Shown: positions 7,516 to 17,837 of the stretch, piece by piece | Layout of the letters: each line of letters opens with the position of its first letter | Numbering within the stretch: position 1 is the first letter of the stretch | Assembly: GCA_946534345.1 (NCBI GenBank) | Contig: CAMNCL010000003.1 | Span: 109,693 to 173,692 of the forward strand | DNA: 64,000 nt | Source of the DNA: an uncultured Caryophanales bacterium | GTDB taxonomy: Bacteria; Bacillota_I; Bacilli_A; RF39; UBA660 | Reading direction: 5' to 3' | Made by a program: the position numbers and the translations under genes | Notes under the pieces: model-generated | Told to the model about the DNA's origin: nothing | Database searches by the model: none | The model's input: the letters and a program-made list of their open reading frames with translations, nothing else

Positions 7516-9102
7516 TTATAGAGACATTACAATTAATACAATTGCCGCTATAAGCATTATTATATATAGAGCTATATTCAATGTATAAGTATATACTTTT
7601 TTAACTACCCCATCAATTTCCATTGTTTTTAATTCAACATATGGAACAGGACTTCTTCTATACCAACCATTTACTTTTATAACTTTATCAAAATATTCTT
7701 TTGATTTAAATAAAGCAAATATTTTATTAATTATATTAATTGGTTGATTATAATCTAAGAATAAAATACCAGTTTCATCTTTAATTACAAAATCTTCATT
7801 AAAAATACAACCAGGATTTCCTCTACCAATTATTGTTCCTTCTAATGAACAAGGTATTGAAGTAATATGTGATACTTTTACTTCACTTAATAAATCTCTT
7901 ACATTTGTTTCTTTAAATGGTTTATTACTATATCTTCTTCTAAACTTAATAAATGAGAATAATTCTATTGCAAGTAAAGATATTCCTGCAGTTAAGAAGA
8001 TATTTCCTTCTGATGCTAATGTTAATGCACAAAGAACTAATGCAATTATAAATGCAAAGAAAGGTAAAGCATTAATTAATAATTCAATTAAGAAATCATC
8101 AACATAAGATTCTTCTTTCTTTAAATCAAATACAATATATGGTTCTTGATTAAAATCTCTACTTCTTTCTGAGATTGCTAATAATCTTTTTGAGATTAAT
8201 GGATGTGTTGAATTAAACTCATACCATTTAGCCCATATATTCCATTGTTCCCATTTCATAGCTTGTTTAATATTATCTTTTGATACTTCTCCATTATCTT
8301 GACTAGATACTATCAAAGCTTTTGAAGTTTTAGAATCAAAAATACCTAAAGCATTACTTCTAGCAGCAGAATGTTTTGGATTAGTTTCTGCTGTACTTAA
8401 ACCATATCCTATTTTAACTAAAGCACTTGCTAAAGCATTAGGGTTTTTAGTTACTTCAATAGAAAAGCTATCAGCATAATACTCTCTTGTTCTTGATAAC
8501 ATCAATATTATATAGTTACTAATAACATATAATACATATGCTAGATATCCAATTAATTGAGCTTTATTATCACTATCGCTATCGCTATTTGTTCTAGCAA
8601 ATATTTCATATATTCCATATAGTACTAATGGAACTAATTGAGCTACTGTCATAAATAACATATCATAGTGAGATGCATGTCCTAATTCATGACCTACTAC
8701 AGCTTTTACTTCTTCTTCATTTAGTAACTCAAAAATACCTCTAGTTAAAATAACTCTAGCATCATTTTTAGTACGTCCATAAGTAAAAGCATTAGGAGCT
8801 CCATCATCTATATATCCTATTTTGGGATATTTCATTTTATTTTGTTCACAGACTTCTGTGATAAACTGTTTTACATTATCTGGTAATTCATGATCAAACG
8901 TAGCTTTATAAAACCATTTCATTGATAAGTCTGTTAACCAAGGTGATATTAAAAATTGTAATATCAATACAACAATACTTGCTATAATTCCATATAAAAC
9001 CGGTATATCTGTAACTAGAGCAATTAATATAATAATCGCAGCTAGAAGAAAATACAGGCCAGTTATTGTCATTAAAGATATTCCTAATAAATTCTTTTTC
9101 AT
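7516..9102 (-). CDS. M48 family metallopeptidase (HtpX/Ste24-like) with C-terminal membrane extension
   Basis: VVGHELGHASHYD zinc motif; multiple TM segments. Confidence 0.88.
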   Translation of the reverse strand: MKKNLLGISLMTITGLYFLLAAIIILIALVTDIPVLYGIIASIVVLILQFLISPWLTDLSMKWFYKATFDHELPDNVKQFITEVCEQNKMKYPKIGYIDDGAPNAFTYGRTKNDARVILTRGIFELLNEEEVKAVVGHELGHASHYDMLFMTVAQLVPLVLYGIYEIFARTNSDSDSDNKAQLIGYLAYVLYVISNYIILMLSRTREYYADSFSIEVTKNPNALASALVKIGYGLSTAETNPKHSAARSNALGIFDSKTSKALIVSSQDNGEVSKDNIKQAMKWEQWNIWAKWYEFNSTHPLISKRLLAISERSRDFNQEPYIVFDLKKEESYVDDFLIELLINALPFFAFIIALVLCALTLASEGNIFLTAGISLLAIELFSFIKFRRRYSNKPFKETNVRDLLSEVKVSHITSIPCSLEGTIIGRGNPGCIFNEDFVIKDETGILFLDYNQPINIINKIFALFKSKEYFDKVIKVNGWYRRSPVPYVELKTMEIDGVVKKVYTYTLNIALYIIMLIAAIVLIVMSL

Positions 9103-9106
9103 ATTA

Positions 9107-10630
9107 TTACCTCCTAATTAATGAAACTCCTGTCATTTCTTCAGGTTTTTCTAATCCTAAAAGTTCTAACATTGTTGGAGCTACATCAGCTAGTTTTCCA
9201 TCATTTAATTCAATGCCTTCTTTAGTTATTATACAAGGAACTGGATTAGTTGTATGTGAAGTAACAGGTTTATGATTTTCATCCCACATAACATCACAAT
9301 TACCATGATCAGCAATAATAATTAGAATTCCACCTAATTCCTTAACCACTTTGTCATAGAACATACCAAGACAACTGTCCATGTCTTCTACAGCTTCTAC
9401 TGCTGCTTCATAGACACCAGTATGTCCAACCATATCACCGTTAGCTAGGTTCATAATAGTAACATCATAATTTCCCACTTCTTCTAAGAAACTATCACGT
9501 ACTTTATAAACACTCATTTCTGGTTGTAGATCATAAGTAGCTACTTTAGGTGATGGAATAAGAATTTTTTTCATATCATCATATTCTACTTCTTTTCCAC
9601 CATCGAAGAAGAATGTAACATGCGGATACTTTTCTGTCTCCGCAATACGTAATTGACTAAGTCCATTGTTATGAAGATAATCAACCATGATATTTTTTAA
9701 ATCTAAATCATCAAAAGCATGTGGACAAAGAACTGTCTCAGTAACAGGATACATTGTTAATACTTTTAAATTATTAAAATGTTTTACTTCTAAATTCTTC
9801 TCGTTAGCCTGAGGTTCATATTCACTTGGATTAGACCATAGAGTAAACATTTCTCTTAATCTATCTTTTCTAAAATTAAAAGCAATTACTCCATCATTAT
9901 CATTTAATGGTTTAGAATCAATAATACCAGGTATTACAAATTCATCATATTTTTCATTTTTATAATTTTCATCAATTAAATCTTTATAGTTATTATATTT
10001 AGGTCCTTCACCATAGACAATTGCATCATAGGCAAGTTTCAATCTATCAAAATTATTATCTCTATCCATTGCATAATATCTACCTGAAATAGTATTAATC
10101 TTACCTATATTTAATTCTTTCATTTTCTTATCTAATTGATCTAAATAAGTTAGAGCACTCTTTTCATAAGTATCTCTTCCATCTAGACAGATATCAAAAT
10201 ATACTTCTTTGACATCTTCTTTTTTACACATTTCTAACAAGGCTAAGACATGATTAATGTGAGAATGTACTCCTCCATCAGATAATAATCCAAAAATATG
10301 TAATACAGAATTATTCTTTTTTACATGTTCTATTACTTCTAAAATTTCTTTGTTCTTGAAGAAGTCTCCACTGTCAATTGAGGCACTTATTGTCTCTAAA
10401 GGTTGCATCGCAACTCTACCAGATCCAATATTCATATGCCCTACTTCACTAGTTCCCATTTGTCCTTCAGGAAGTCCTACATAAGGTCCACTAGCTTGTA
10501 GAATTGAATGAGGATATTTCTCCATCAACATATCAAAAGTTGGTTTCTTGGCATTTTTAAAAGCATTACCATCAGTTTCTTCTCTAACACCACAACCATC
10601 TAAAATACATAATACTAAAGGTTTACTCAT
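9107..10630 (-). CDS. gpmI: 2,3-bisphosphoglycerate-independent phosphoglycerate mutase
   Basis: MSKPLVLCILDGCGVREETDGNAF; SEVGHMNIGSGR; IIADHGNCDVMWDENHKPVTSHTTNPVP; RBS supports the start at 10630. Confidence 0.97.
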   Translation of the reverse strand: MSKPLVLCILDGCGVREETDGNAFKNAKKPTFDMLMEKYPHSILQASGPYVGLPEGQMGTSEVGHMNIGSGRVAMQPLETISASIDSGDFFKNKEILEVIEHVKKNNSVLHIFGLLSDGGVHSHINHVLALLEMCKKEDVKEVYFDICLDGRDTYEKSALTYLDQLDKKMKELNIGKINTISGRYYAMDRDNNFDRLKLAYDAIVYGEGPKYNNYKDLIDENYKNEKYDEFVIPGIIDSKPLNDNDGVIAFNFRKDRLREMFTLWSNPSEYEPQANEKNLEVKHFNNLKVLTMYPVTETVLCPHAFDDLDLKNIMVDYLHNNGLSQLRIAETEKYPHVTFFFDGGKEVEYDDMKKILIPSPKVATYDLQPEMSVYKVRDSFLEEVGNYDVTIMNLANGDMVGHTGVYEAAVEAVEDMDSCLGMFYDKVVKELGGILIIIADHGNCDVMWDENHKPVTSHTTNPVPCIITKEGIELNDGKLADVAPTMLELLGLEKPEEMTGVSLIRR

Positions 10631-10661
10631 TATATACCTCCTAACTATATAATTATAACAC

Positions 10662-10687
10662 AAAAAAAGAAGATTAACTCTTCTTTT
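10662..10687 (-). terminator. Terminator overlapping the thioredoxin-like lipoprotein stop codon
   Basis: AAGAAGA-GTTAA-TCTTCTT plus T-run on minus strand. Confidence 0.7.
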
Positions 10688-11384
10688 AGCAACTATTTTT
10701 TTGACAAGTAGTACTCTCTTCTTCTAAACATTTGATTAAACATTTAAATTTATTATAAGCATACTTCTTAATATTATCTGTTAACTTACTATATGGATCA
10801 GTTAATTTAGGACTAATACCTGTTTCTAATTGAATAGCTTTTCCTTGTGATATAGCAACCACATTAGGAGCATAGATTCTCTTTTCTCCAGCACTTACTT
10901 CTTCTTCATTTTCATTTGTTAAAGTATATTCTTCTAAAACATTATCAAGTTTTGTTAGTAAATCCATATAACCTTTAGAACCTTCAGTAGTTGTTTTAAT
11001 CTCTCCATCTTCTCCTATTTCTCTAACATCTCTGATATTTAAAACATCTACATAGTAAATCTTTTCCACATTTGTATCTTCTGCAGCTTTAATTAATTGT
11101 TCAATAACACTTCTACACCAAGGACATTCTGCAAATCCAAAATATACTATGAAAGATTCCTTATTATCAATTCTTTTAACAATATCTTCAGCAGTTGCAT
11201 ATACAAATGGATTTTCTTTAGAAATATCTAATTCACGATTCTCTTTCTTAGTATGTTCATTAACTTTACCATTAACTCCTTCATACTCTTCTTTAAATTT
11301 CATTGCATCAGTTTTTTCACTAGAGCAACCAACTACTACTAAACTTAAAACTAATACTAATATAATTGAAATAAATTTCTTCAT
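10686..11384 (-). CDS. Thioredoxin-fold lipoprotein
   Basis: Lipobox LVVVGCSS; FAECPWCRSV CxxC motif. Confidence 0.75.
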   Translation of the reverse strand: MKKFISIILVLVLSLVVVGCSSEKTDAMKFKEEYEGVNGKVNEHTKKENRELDISKENPFVYATAEDIVKRIDNKESFIVYFGFAECPWCRSVIEQLIKAAEDTNVEKIYYVDVLNIRDVREIGEDGEIKTTTEGSKGYMDLLTKLDNVLEEYTLTNENEEEVSAGEKRIYAPNVVAISQGKAIQLETGISPKLTDPYSKLTDNIKKYAYNKFKCLIKCLEEESTTCQKNSC

Positions 11385-11432
11385 TTTATCACCACATTTA
11401 AAATTATACTATTTATATAATAATTTTTCAAT

Positions 11433-12476
11433 TTATAAGTACCATAATTTTTCATTATTCTTACGTACTTCTTTTATAATACCTCCACCTAGGCATTGAT
11501 CTTCTCTATAGAAAACACATGCTTGGCCTGGTGTGACTCTTTTTATTCCATCTTTATACTTTACAAGTAATTCATTATTATCTAAATATTCTACTTCTAC
11601 TGGAACATCCATAGAACGATATCTAAATTTAGCTGTACATTTATCTATTTTGTCTTCTGTTAAGAAGTTAATATCTTTTAAGATACATGAATCTGATACT
11701 AAATAATCATTGTCATCACCGATACAAATATATAAAATATTCTTTTCTGTATCTTTTCCAACAACAAACATTCTGTCAGCTGTACCACCGATATCTAAAC
11801 CTCTTCTTTGACCAATTGTATAATACATTAATCCTTTATGCTTACCAATTACTTTTCCAGTATCAATATCAACTACATCACCAGATTCTTGTGTAGCATG
11901 TTCACTTATATAATCATTAAATGAACCTTTAATAAAACATACATCAAAAGAATCTTTTTTGTTGGCATTTTCTAATCCATTTTCTCCAGCTAGTTCTCTG
12001 ACTTTATCTTTTGATAAACCTTCTAATGGAAAAATAATTTTATCCACCATATCCTTTGGAATACTATATAAGAAATAAGATTGATCTTTTAATAAATCTT
12101 TACTTCTATATAGTTTACCATTATCTATTTTTGCATAATGACCAGTTGCGACATAATCACAATTATACTTTTTCATATTATCAAATAAAAATTTAAACTT
12201 ACATAATTTATTACAAATTACACATGGATTTGGAGTTAAACCATTCTTATAATCATTTAAGAATCTATCAATTACTTCTTTTTTAAATTCTTTTTGGTAA
12301 TCCTCTACATGATGTTCTATAGATAATTTGTTAGCTACTTTTACTGCATCAGTTGGATCAAAATCTTCAATAAATTTAAAAGTTAATCCTACTACTTCAT
12401 AACCCATATTTTGTAGTAATATAACTGCAGCACTACTATCTACTCCACCACTCATACCAAGTAATACTCTCTTCAT
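11433..12476 (-). CDS. mnmA: tRNA-specific 2-thiouridylase MnmA
   Basis: LLGMSGGVDSSAAV PP-loop; NPCVICNKLCKFKFL; YYTIGQRRGLDIGG. Confidence 0.97.
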   Translation of the reverse strand: MKRVLLGMSGGVDSSAAVILLQNMGYEVVGLTFKFIEDFDPTDAVKVANKLSIEHHVEDYQKEFKKEVIDRFLNDYKNGLTPNPCVICNKLCKFKFLFDNMKKYNCDYVATGHYAKIDNGKLYRSKDLLKDQSYFLYSIPKDMVDKIIFPLEGLSKDKVRELAGENGLENANKKDSFDVCFIKGSFNDYISEHATQESGDVVDIDTGKVIGKHKGLMYYTIGQRRGLDIGGTADRMFVVGKDTEKNILYICIGDDNDYLVSDSCILKDINFLTEDKIDKCTAKFRYRSMDVPVEVEYLDNNELLVKYKDGIKRVTPGQACVFYREDQCLGGGIIKEVRKNNEKLWYL

Positions 12477-12502
12477 CTAACTCCTCCTTCCTATGCGCAT
12501 AA

Positions 12503-12907
12503 TTATAACATTTCTTCTATATCTTGACAATCATATTCCCAAAAACCTAATTTACCTTTCACATAAATGGCCTCTATTTTTTTTACATTTTCTAATTTAA
12601 ATGCATATTCATCTATCTCTTTATTAATAGCACCTAAATAGACATTTTCGTTTTTCCTTTTTAACTCTTCTTTTAAATTATCATCTACTAATACACAATC
12701 AGTTAATGTAACTTTTCCAATAATACAACCTTTAGGATAATCTAAATTTAAATATTCAAATCTTTTTAATGCTTCCTTATCTACTCCTAAACCTGCATGA
12801 ACTAAGAAATCTCCTCTGTACTTTGTCTTCCAAGTTCTAAATTCATATTCTTTGTAACCTTCAACTACTAGAGTAGCCCAAGGTTGTTTTAGAGTTAGTA
12901 CTTTCAT
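12503..12907 (-). CDS. ASCH domain protein
   Basis: MKVLTLKQPWATLVVEGYKEYEFRTWKTKYRGDFLVHAG typical ASCH N-terminus. Confidence 0.85.
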   Translation of the reverse strand: MKVLTLKQPWATLVVEGYKEYEFRTWKTKYRGDFLVHAGLGVDKEALKRFEYLNLDYPKGCIIGKVTLTDCVLVDDNLKEELKRKNENVYLGAINKEIDEYAFKLENVKKIEAIYVKGKLGFWEYDCQDIEEML

Positions 12908-14865
12908 AAAGTAAGTTCTTCTTCCTTGTGATTTTCATAATTTTTTCTCATTCTCTCTAATATTGCATCTCTCTTATCACATAATTCATAATAAACTCTA
13001 GTCATATCATTATCTTCCTTTTTGCTTAGAGATGTTATTAAATTGTAGATTTTCATTCCACTAAAACTTTCAGAAAAAGTTTCAAACAAACTATTTAATT
13101 CATCAAAATTTTCTTTTCCAACAGCATCTAGAATAATATTTATATTTCCATTACTTCTACTTTTAATAATTAAATCTTTGTATTCATTATAAAAATCATT
13201 TACCAAGAATGAAGAATGTTCATAACTAGTAGTTTTCTGATACCTTGACTGATTCTTATCATCAAAAACTTGAACATTATCTTTATGCATTATTTCACAT
13301 ATTTCTTGAGCAATCTTTTCATTAATAATTTCATTAAATAATTCGTAAGACCTTTTACTATTATCTTCTTCAGTTACTTCTACATCACCTATTGTTCCAT
13401 CTACTTGGTCCCAGCCACAAATAACACTATATGTATCTCCTAATACTTCGTTTAAATGTAATTCAAACAAGTGATTTAATTCATGAATAATTGCATGATC
13501 TAAATCATCAGATATTTCATTTAGATGAACAGCTACCAAAGAAAACAATTCATAACCAGTATCTGTTTGAACAATATTAGGGCTTACGAAAGTACCACCA
13601 TTTTCATACATATTCATGTCAATATGATCATGTTTATCTAATAAACCTAGCTCATCTATTTTTCTTCTAGTTTCCTGATAAATAGCAGTTTTATCAAACA
13701 ATTCTTTTTTTAATCTATCTAATAATTGTTTTCTATCTTCTATTAGTTTATCTACTCTTTCTGAAGAAGGCCAAATCTTTCTAGCTTCTTCACTATTTAG
13801 ATAATCTTCATAATTATCTCCCAAATCAATACCATTCTTTTTTAAATAACTAATTCTATCATTTTTAATACTGTTACTTATCCATACGTTTTCATTTGAA
13901 TCATTTAGGTTTTCTTCACTTTCTGTGGAAAAACTAGTAATATCAATAGTACTATATAGAGAATAACCAAGAGTATCTCTTATATATGAGTCCAAATATA
14001 TTTCTTTATTATAGTCTTCTTTATAATCTTCTAATCCCCTTCTCTTTTCTTCAGGTATTAAGTCTAGATTATCAAGAATAAACTCTTGCATATATTTTTT
14101 GTTTAAATCCATTTCAATTTCATCATATTTTTTTAATTCTATTTGATAGTTTTCTACTACTTTCATTCGTTCTAGATATGATTCATAGGCTTTTTCATAA
14201 TCTTTTTTTATTTCAATAAACTTTTGAAATTCTGGATTATTTAATTTTTCTTTAAAATTATCTTGATTAATATCTGGATCTATTAATTTTAATAGTTCTT
14301 CAACTCCATTAAAATGTGTTACTAAGTTCCTCTCAATAGCATTTGAATCTACTGAATATAAAATATTATTTTTTAACCAATCAGAAGCATTTTCGAATTT
14401 TTCTGTATTTGGTATTACACCAGTTTTTGATATTTCTTTTAAATCTTCATATGTTAGAACAGGAATATATCTCTTATAAGATTCTAAAGATGAGTTAATA
14501 GACTCTTCTAATCTTCCATCAGCTCCCAAACTATTCTCTTCAAGTAAATTAAACAAGTTATTAATTGGTTGAATATTTTTAAATTCAAAACCATTATCAC
14601 GAGTTAAATCTTTTACTTCTAGATTCAAATCATGTTTATTAATTATTTCTTCTATTAATTCTTTAGTTATATTTTGTGAAAAACTATTAATGGTAGATTT
14701 AAGATCAGACATTGTTTGGTAACCAATAAATCTAGCTTTAGAAAATTTATCTTCAATTTCTTTTCGATGATTTTCCCCGTAATATTCTACAAATGCTTCG
14801 ATAAATTTTGGAATAGATTTTTCAAATTCTTCTAGTCCATTTATAAGTTTTAATGATCTATCCAT
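12904..14865 (-). CDS. Large hypothetical protein with HExxH metallopeptidase-like motif
   Basis: AIIHELNHLFELHL with downstream NEIINEKIAQEICEIM as candidate gluzincin third ligand; 653 aa. Confidence 0.55.
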   Translation of the reverse strand: MDRSLKLINGLEEFEKSIPKFIEAFVEYYGENHRKEIEDKFSKARFIGYQTMSDLKSTINSFSQNITKELIEEIINKHDLNLEVKDLTRDNGFEFKNIQPINNLFNLLEENSLGADGRLEESINSSLESYKRYIPVLTYEDLKEISKTGVIPNTEKFENASDWLKNNILYSVDSNAIERNLVTHFNGVEELLKLIDPDINQDNFKEKLNNPEFQKFIEIKKDYEKAYESYLERMKVVENYQIELKKYDEIEMDLNKKYMQEFILDNLDLIPEEKRRGLEDYKEDYNKEIYLDSYIRDTLGYSLYSTIDITSFSTESEENLNDSNENVWISNSIKNDRISYLKKNGIDLGDNYEDYLNSEEARKIWPSSERVDKLIEDRKQLLDRLKKELFDKTAIYQETRRKIDELGLLDKHDHIDMNMYENGGTFVSPNIVQTDTGYELFSLVAVHLNEISDDLDHAIIHELNHLFELHLNEVLGDTYSVICGWDQVDGTIGDVEVTEEDNSKRSYELFNEIINEKIAQEICEIMHKDNVQVFDDKNQSRYQKTTSYEHSSFLVNDFYNEYKDLIIKSRSNGNINIILDAVGKENFDELNSLFETFSESFSGMKIYNLITSLSKKEDNDMTRVYYELCDKRDAILERMRKNYENHKEEELTL

Positions 14866-15166
14866 TTAAGCCACCCAACAATTCTTTAATTCTAGAATAA
14901 TTATCTGGAAAGATTCCTTTTCCATGAAAAACATCTTCTCTTTTACCAGAGTAAACAGTTACTTTAAACTCTTCTACATCTATTCCGCTTTTAGTACCAT
15001 ATTCATTTTTCCATTGAGATAGTATTCTTACAAATTCTTCTAAGAAAGAATCATCTACTTCATATTTTTTCTCATTTAAGTAACATACTTTTTGTTTATA
15101 AGCTATTAAGGCACTAGTTTGTACAAGTGCTCCATTATTGATTATTATCTCTATCGCATCTACCAT
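14858..15166 (-). CDS. Hypothetical protein, 102 aa
   Basis: ORF overlapping the start of the HExxH gene by 8 bp. Confidence 0.6.
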   Translation of the reverse strand: MVDAIEIIINNGALVQTSALIAYKQKVCYLNEKKYEVDDSFLEEFVRILSQWKNEYGTKSGIDVEEFKVTVYSGKREDVFHGKGIFPDNYSRIKELLGGLNG

Positions 15167-15218
15167 AATATCACCAATAATATTATATCATGATATAATA
15201 CTAATGTGAGGGATTATT

Positions 15219-15899
15219 ATGTATGGTATACAGAAAAATTTAAATAGACTATATACTACGGGAAGTACATTCTTTTTAGATCCTAAAGATTTAATGAGTA
15301 TAAAAGGTAAATTAAAAAAGAATGAATATAATATCTATTACCCCTATAAAGATAGTGAAAAAGTTATTCTCTATAAGAATAATAATCCTGAAGTATTACT
15401 CTATGAAATAATTATTAAAGTACCTGTTAGACATCAAGATATATTAGGTAGTATTTATTCTCTAGGAATTGATTCTGAATTATTTGGCGATGTCTTAATA
15501 ATAGATAATCATTATTATGTATATATCTTGCCTATTGTGAGAAATTATTTTGAATCTAACTTTCTAATGGTTAAAAACTCTCATATTGAATTAAAAGAAT
15601 TAGACATTGACTTTTTAAAAGATTATGAAAGGTCTTATGAAAAGATAGAATTAATAGTCTCAAGTAATAGAATTGATACTGTAATATCTAGTATTTGTCA
15701 TACTAATAGAAATAATATTACTGATATGATTAAAAAAAGAGAAATTCTTCTAAATCATGATTTTTTAAAGAATTCCTCTTATAAACTTAAAGATAATGAC
15801 ACTTTTAGTATTAAACGAGTTGGTAAATATAAATTTAATGGAATAATTAAAAATACTAAGAGTAATCATTTTATAATTGAAGTATTAAAATATCTTTAA
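15219..15899 (+). CDS. ylmH: YlmH-like S4 domain RNA-binding protein
   Basis: C-terminal S4-like RIDTVISSICHTNRNNITDMIKKREILLNHDFLKNSSYKLKDNDTFSIKRVGKYKF; YlmH-type N-terminal domain. Confidence 0.8.
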   Translation: MYGIQKNLNRLYTTGSTFFLDPKDLMSIKGKLKKNEYNIYYPYKDSEKVILYKNNNPEVLLYEIIIKVPVRHQDILGSIYSLGIDSELFGDVLIIDNHYYVYILPIVRNYFESNFLMVKNSHIELKELDIDFLKDYERSYEKIELIVSSNRIDTVISSICHTNRNNITDMIKKREILLNHDFLKNSSYKLKDNDTFSIKRVGKYKFNGIIKNTKSNHFIIEVLKYL

Positions 15900-17122
15900 T
15901 TATATCTAACATTAATATCCACATAGTTATTATTAATACCATTTACTTTACCATTTTCACATACTTGCCATACTTTATATTTACCTTGGTAATTAGTTTG
16001 ATCAGTATAATGAGCTAACCAGATATTTTCATCCATTGGGAACCAAACTTCTTCTAAATAGTTTTTAGAACCATAGACCATACCAGTATAACCTTTTTTA
16101 GAAACAGTTTCTGTAAATGCTTTGGCAACTTCTGTTAAATTATAAAAACTTAAATTATATTCTGGATAATTATTCCAGTTTTCCCAATCAAATACAACTT
16201 CTAAATCTACGTTGTATTTTTTTATTTTAGATAAAACCCATTTAGCCTCTTCCTTGGCAGTTTCTATCGAATTAGCCTTGGAGAAGAAATATACTCCTAC
16301 TGGTATTCCTGCTTCATTAAAACCTTTGATATTCTTCTCAAAGTTTTCATCTAAAACAAATTCTCCTTCGATACCATCTCTTCGACCAACTCTAATGTAG
16401 GCAAATTCAACTTTGTTTTTCTTTAACTTTTTAAAATCAATATCTCCTTGCCAATGAGAAACATCGATACCAATGGATGTCTTTTTAGTTTTATATTTTT
16501 TATAGATATCTCTATAATCCGTGTAATTAGTAAATTCAAATTTATTTGTAGTTTTTCTAGGAGTAGCTTTGCTTTTTTCTTTTACTACTAATGTGAAATC
16601 ATGTTTAGTTGCATTACCAGATTTGTCTACTCCCTCTAGGGCAACTGGATATTCTCCAGGATCTTTTAAACTATATTCACCTACTATATGACATTTAGGA
16701 TTATTATCATAATTATCTCCACAGAAAAATGAATTTTCTAATTCTTTCTTTGTAGTACCTACTGTAACTACTTTAGTTCCAGGATAAGCAACTATTGGGA
16801 AGACATTATCAATAACCTCAATAGTAATTGTATATGGAACTTTAATATGACTATCAGTAATATATTTAAATTCAATCTCTTGAGTACCAACCTTAGTAGT
16901 ATCAATTACTGGATCATCTATTAATTCACCATTAATACTTTTAATTAAATCACTTAATTTTAAATCATCAAATACTTGAACACCTTTAGTATATAATTCA
17001 ACTTCTTTATAAGCATATTTTACTCTTAAATGCTTGTATAGGGATATTCCTGCTAGGGCAATTACAAGTATTAAGATAATTGAGAAGGGTTTTAGTTTTC
17101 TACGTTTTTGTTTTTTCTTCAT
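15896..17122 (-). CDS. GH25 family lysozyme with N-terminal TM and Ig-like region
   Basis: GIDVSHWQGDIDFKKLKKNKVEFAYIRVGRRDG; DLEVVFDWENW. Confidence 0.9.
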   Translation of the reverse strand: MKKKQKRRKLKPFSIILILVIALAGISLYKHLRVKYAYKEVELYTKGVQVFDDLKLSDLIKSINGELIDDPVIDTTKVGTQEIEFKYITDSHIKVPYTITIEVIDNVFPIVAYPGTKVVTVGTTKKELENSFFCGDNYDNNPKCHIVGEYSLKDPGEYPVALEGVDKSGNATKHDFTLVVKEKSKATPRKTTNKFEFTNYTDYRDIYKKYKTKKTSIGIDVSHWQGDIDFKKLKKNKVEFAYIRVGRRDGIEGEFVLDENFEKNIKGFNEAGIPVGVYFFSKANSIETAKEEAKWVLSKIKKYNVDLEVVFDWENWNNYPEYNLSFYNLTEVAKAFTETVSKKGYTGMVYGSKNYLEEVWFPMDENIWLAHYTDQTNYQGKYKVWQVCENGKVNGINNNYVDINVRYN

Positions 17123-17182
17123 ATTAATCCTCCTCTATCTATCTTAACATAAATTAGTTTATATTAATCTATTTTTTAAATA

Positions 17183-17207
17183 AAAAAGAGGATTACTCCT
17201 CTATTTT
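17183..17207 (-). terminator. Terminator of upp
   Basis: AGAGGA-GTAA-TCCTCTTTTTT on minus strand. Confidence 0.75.
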
Positions 17208-17827
17208 GTTCCGTAAATTCTATCTCCTGCATCTCCTAGTCCTGGACAAATATATTTATTCTCATTTAATTCTCTATCGATATGAGCTGTATATATTGGA
17301 ACATCAGGATGCTTCTTAGATACTGCTTCTAATCCTTCTGGTGCAGATATTATACATAAGAAGTTTATTTTCTTTACACCTTTACCTTTCAATAAATCAA
17401 TCGCATCTATTGCGCTTCCTCCAGTAGCTAACATAGGGTCTAGTAAAAACACTTCTTTCTTATCTATATTCTTTGGTACTTTAAAGAAGTAATTTACAGG
17501 TTCAAATGTTTCTTCATTACGGTACATTCCAATATGACCTATTTTAGCATTAGGTACAACTGTAATCACTCCATCAAGCATTCCCATACCTGCTCTTAAG
17601 ATTGGTACAAATGCATATTTATCTTCATCTAAGATGTGTGTTTTAAACTTCTCAATAGGTGTTTTAACCTCTACTTCTGTTAATTCGACATTCTTCATAG
17701 CTTCATAGCATAAGAACATAGCAATTTCACTTACTAATTCTCTAAATTCTTTTGTTCCAGTTTTTTCATCTCTTAGAAGTGCTAATTTGTGTTCTATTAA
17801 GGGATGATTTAATTCTATTACGTTCAT
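17201..17827 (-). CDS. upp: Uracil phosphoribosyltransferase
   Basis: FVPILRAGMGMLDG; LLDPMLATGGSAIDAIDLLK; CPGLGDAGDRIYGTK. Confidence 0.97.
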   Translation of the reverse strand: MNVIELNHPLIEHKLALLRDEKTGTKEFRELVSEIAMFLCYEAMKNVELTEVEVKTPIEKFKTHILDEDKYAFVPILRAGMGMLDGVITVVPNAKIGHIGMYRNEETFEPVNYFFKVPKNIDKKEVFLLDPMLATGGSAIDAIDLLKGKGVKKINFLCIISAPEGLEAVSKKHPDVPIYTAHIDRELNENKYICPGLGDAGDRIYGTK

Positions 17828-17837
17828 ACTTTACTCC

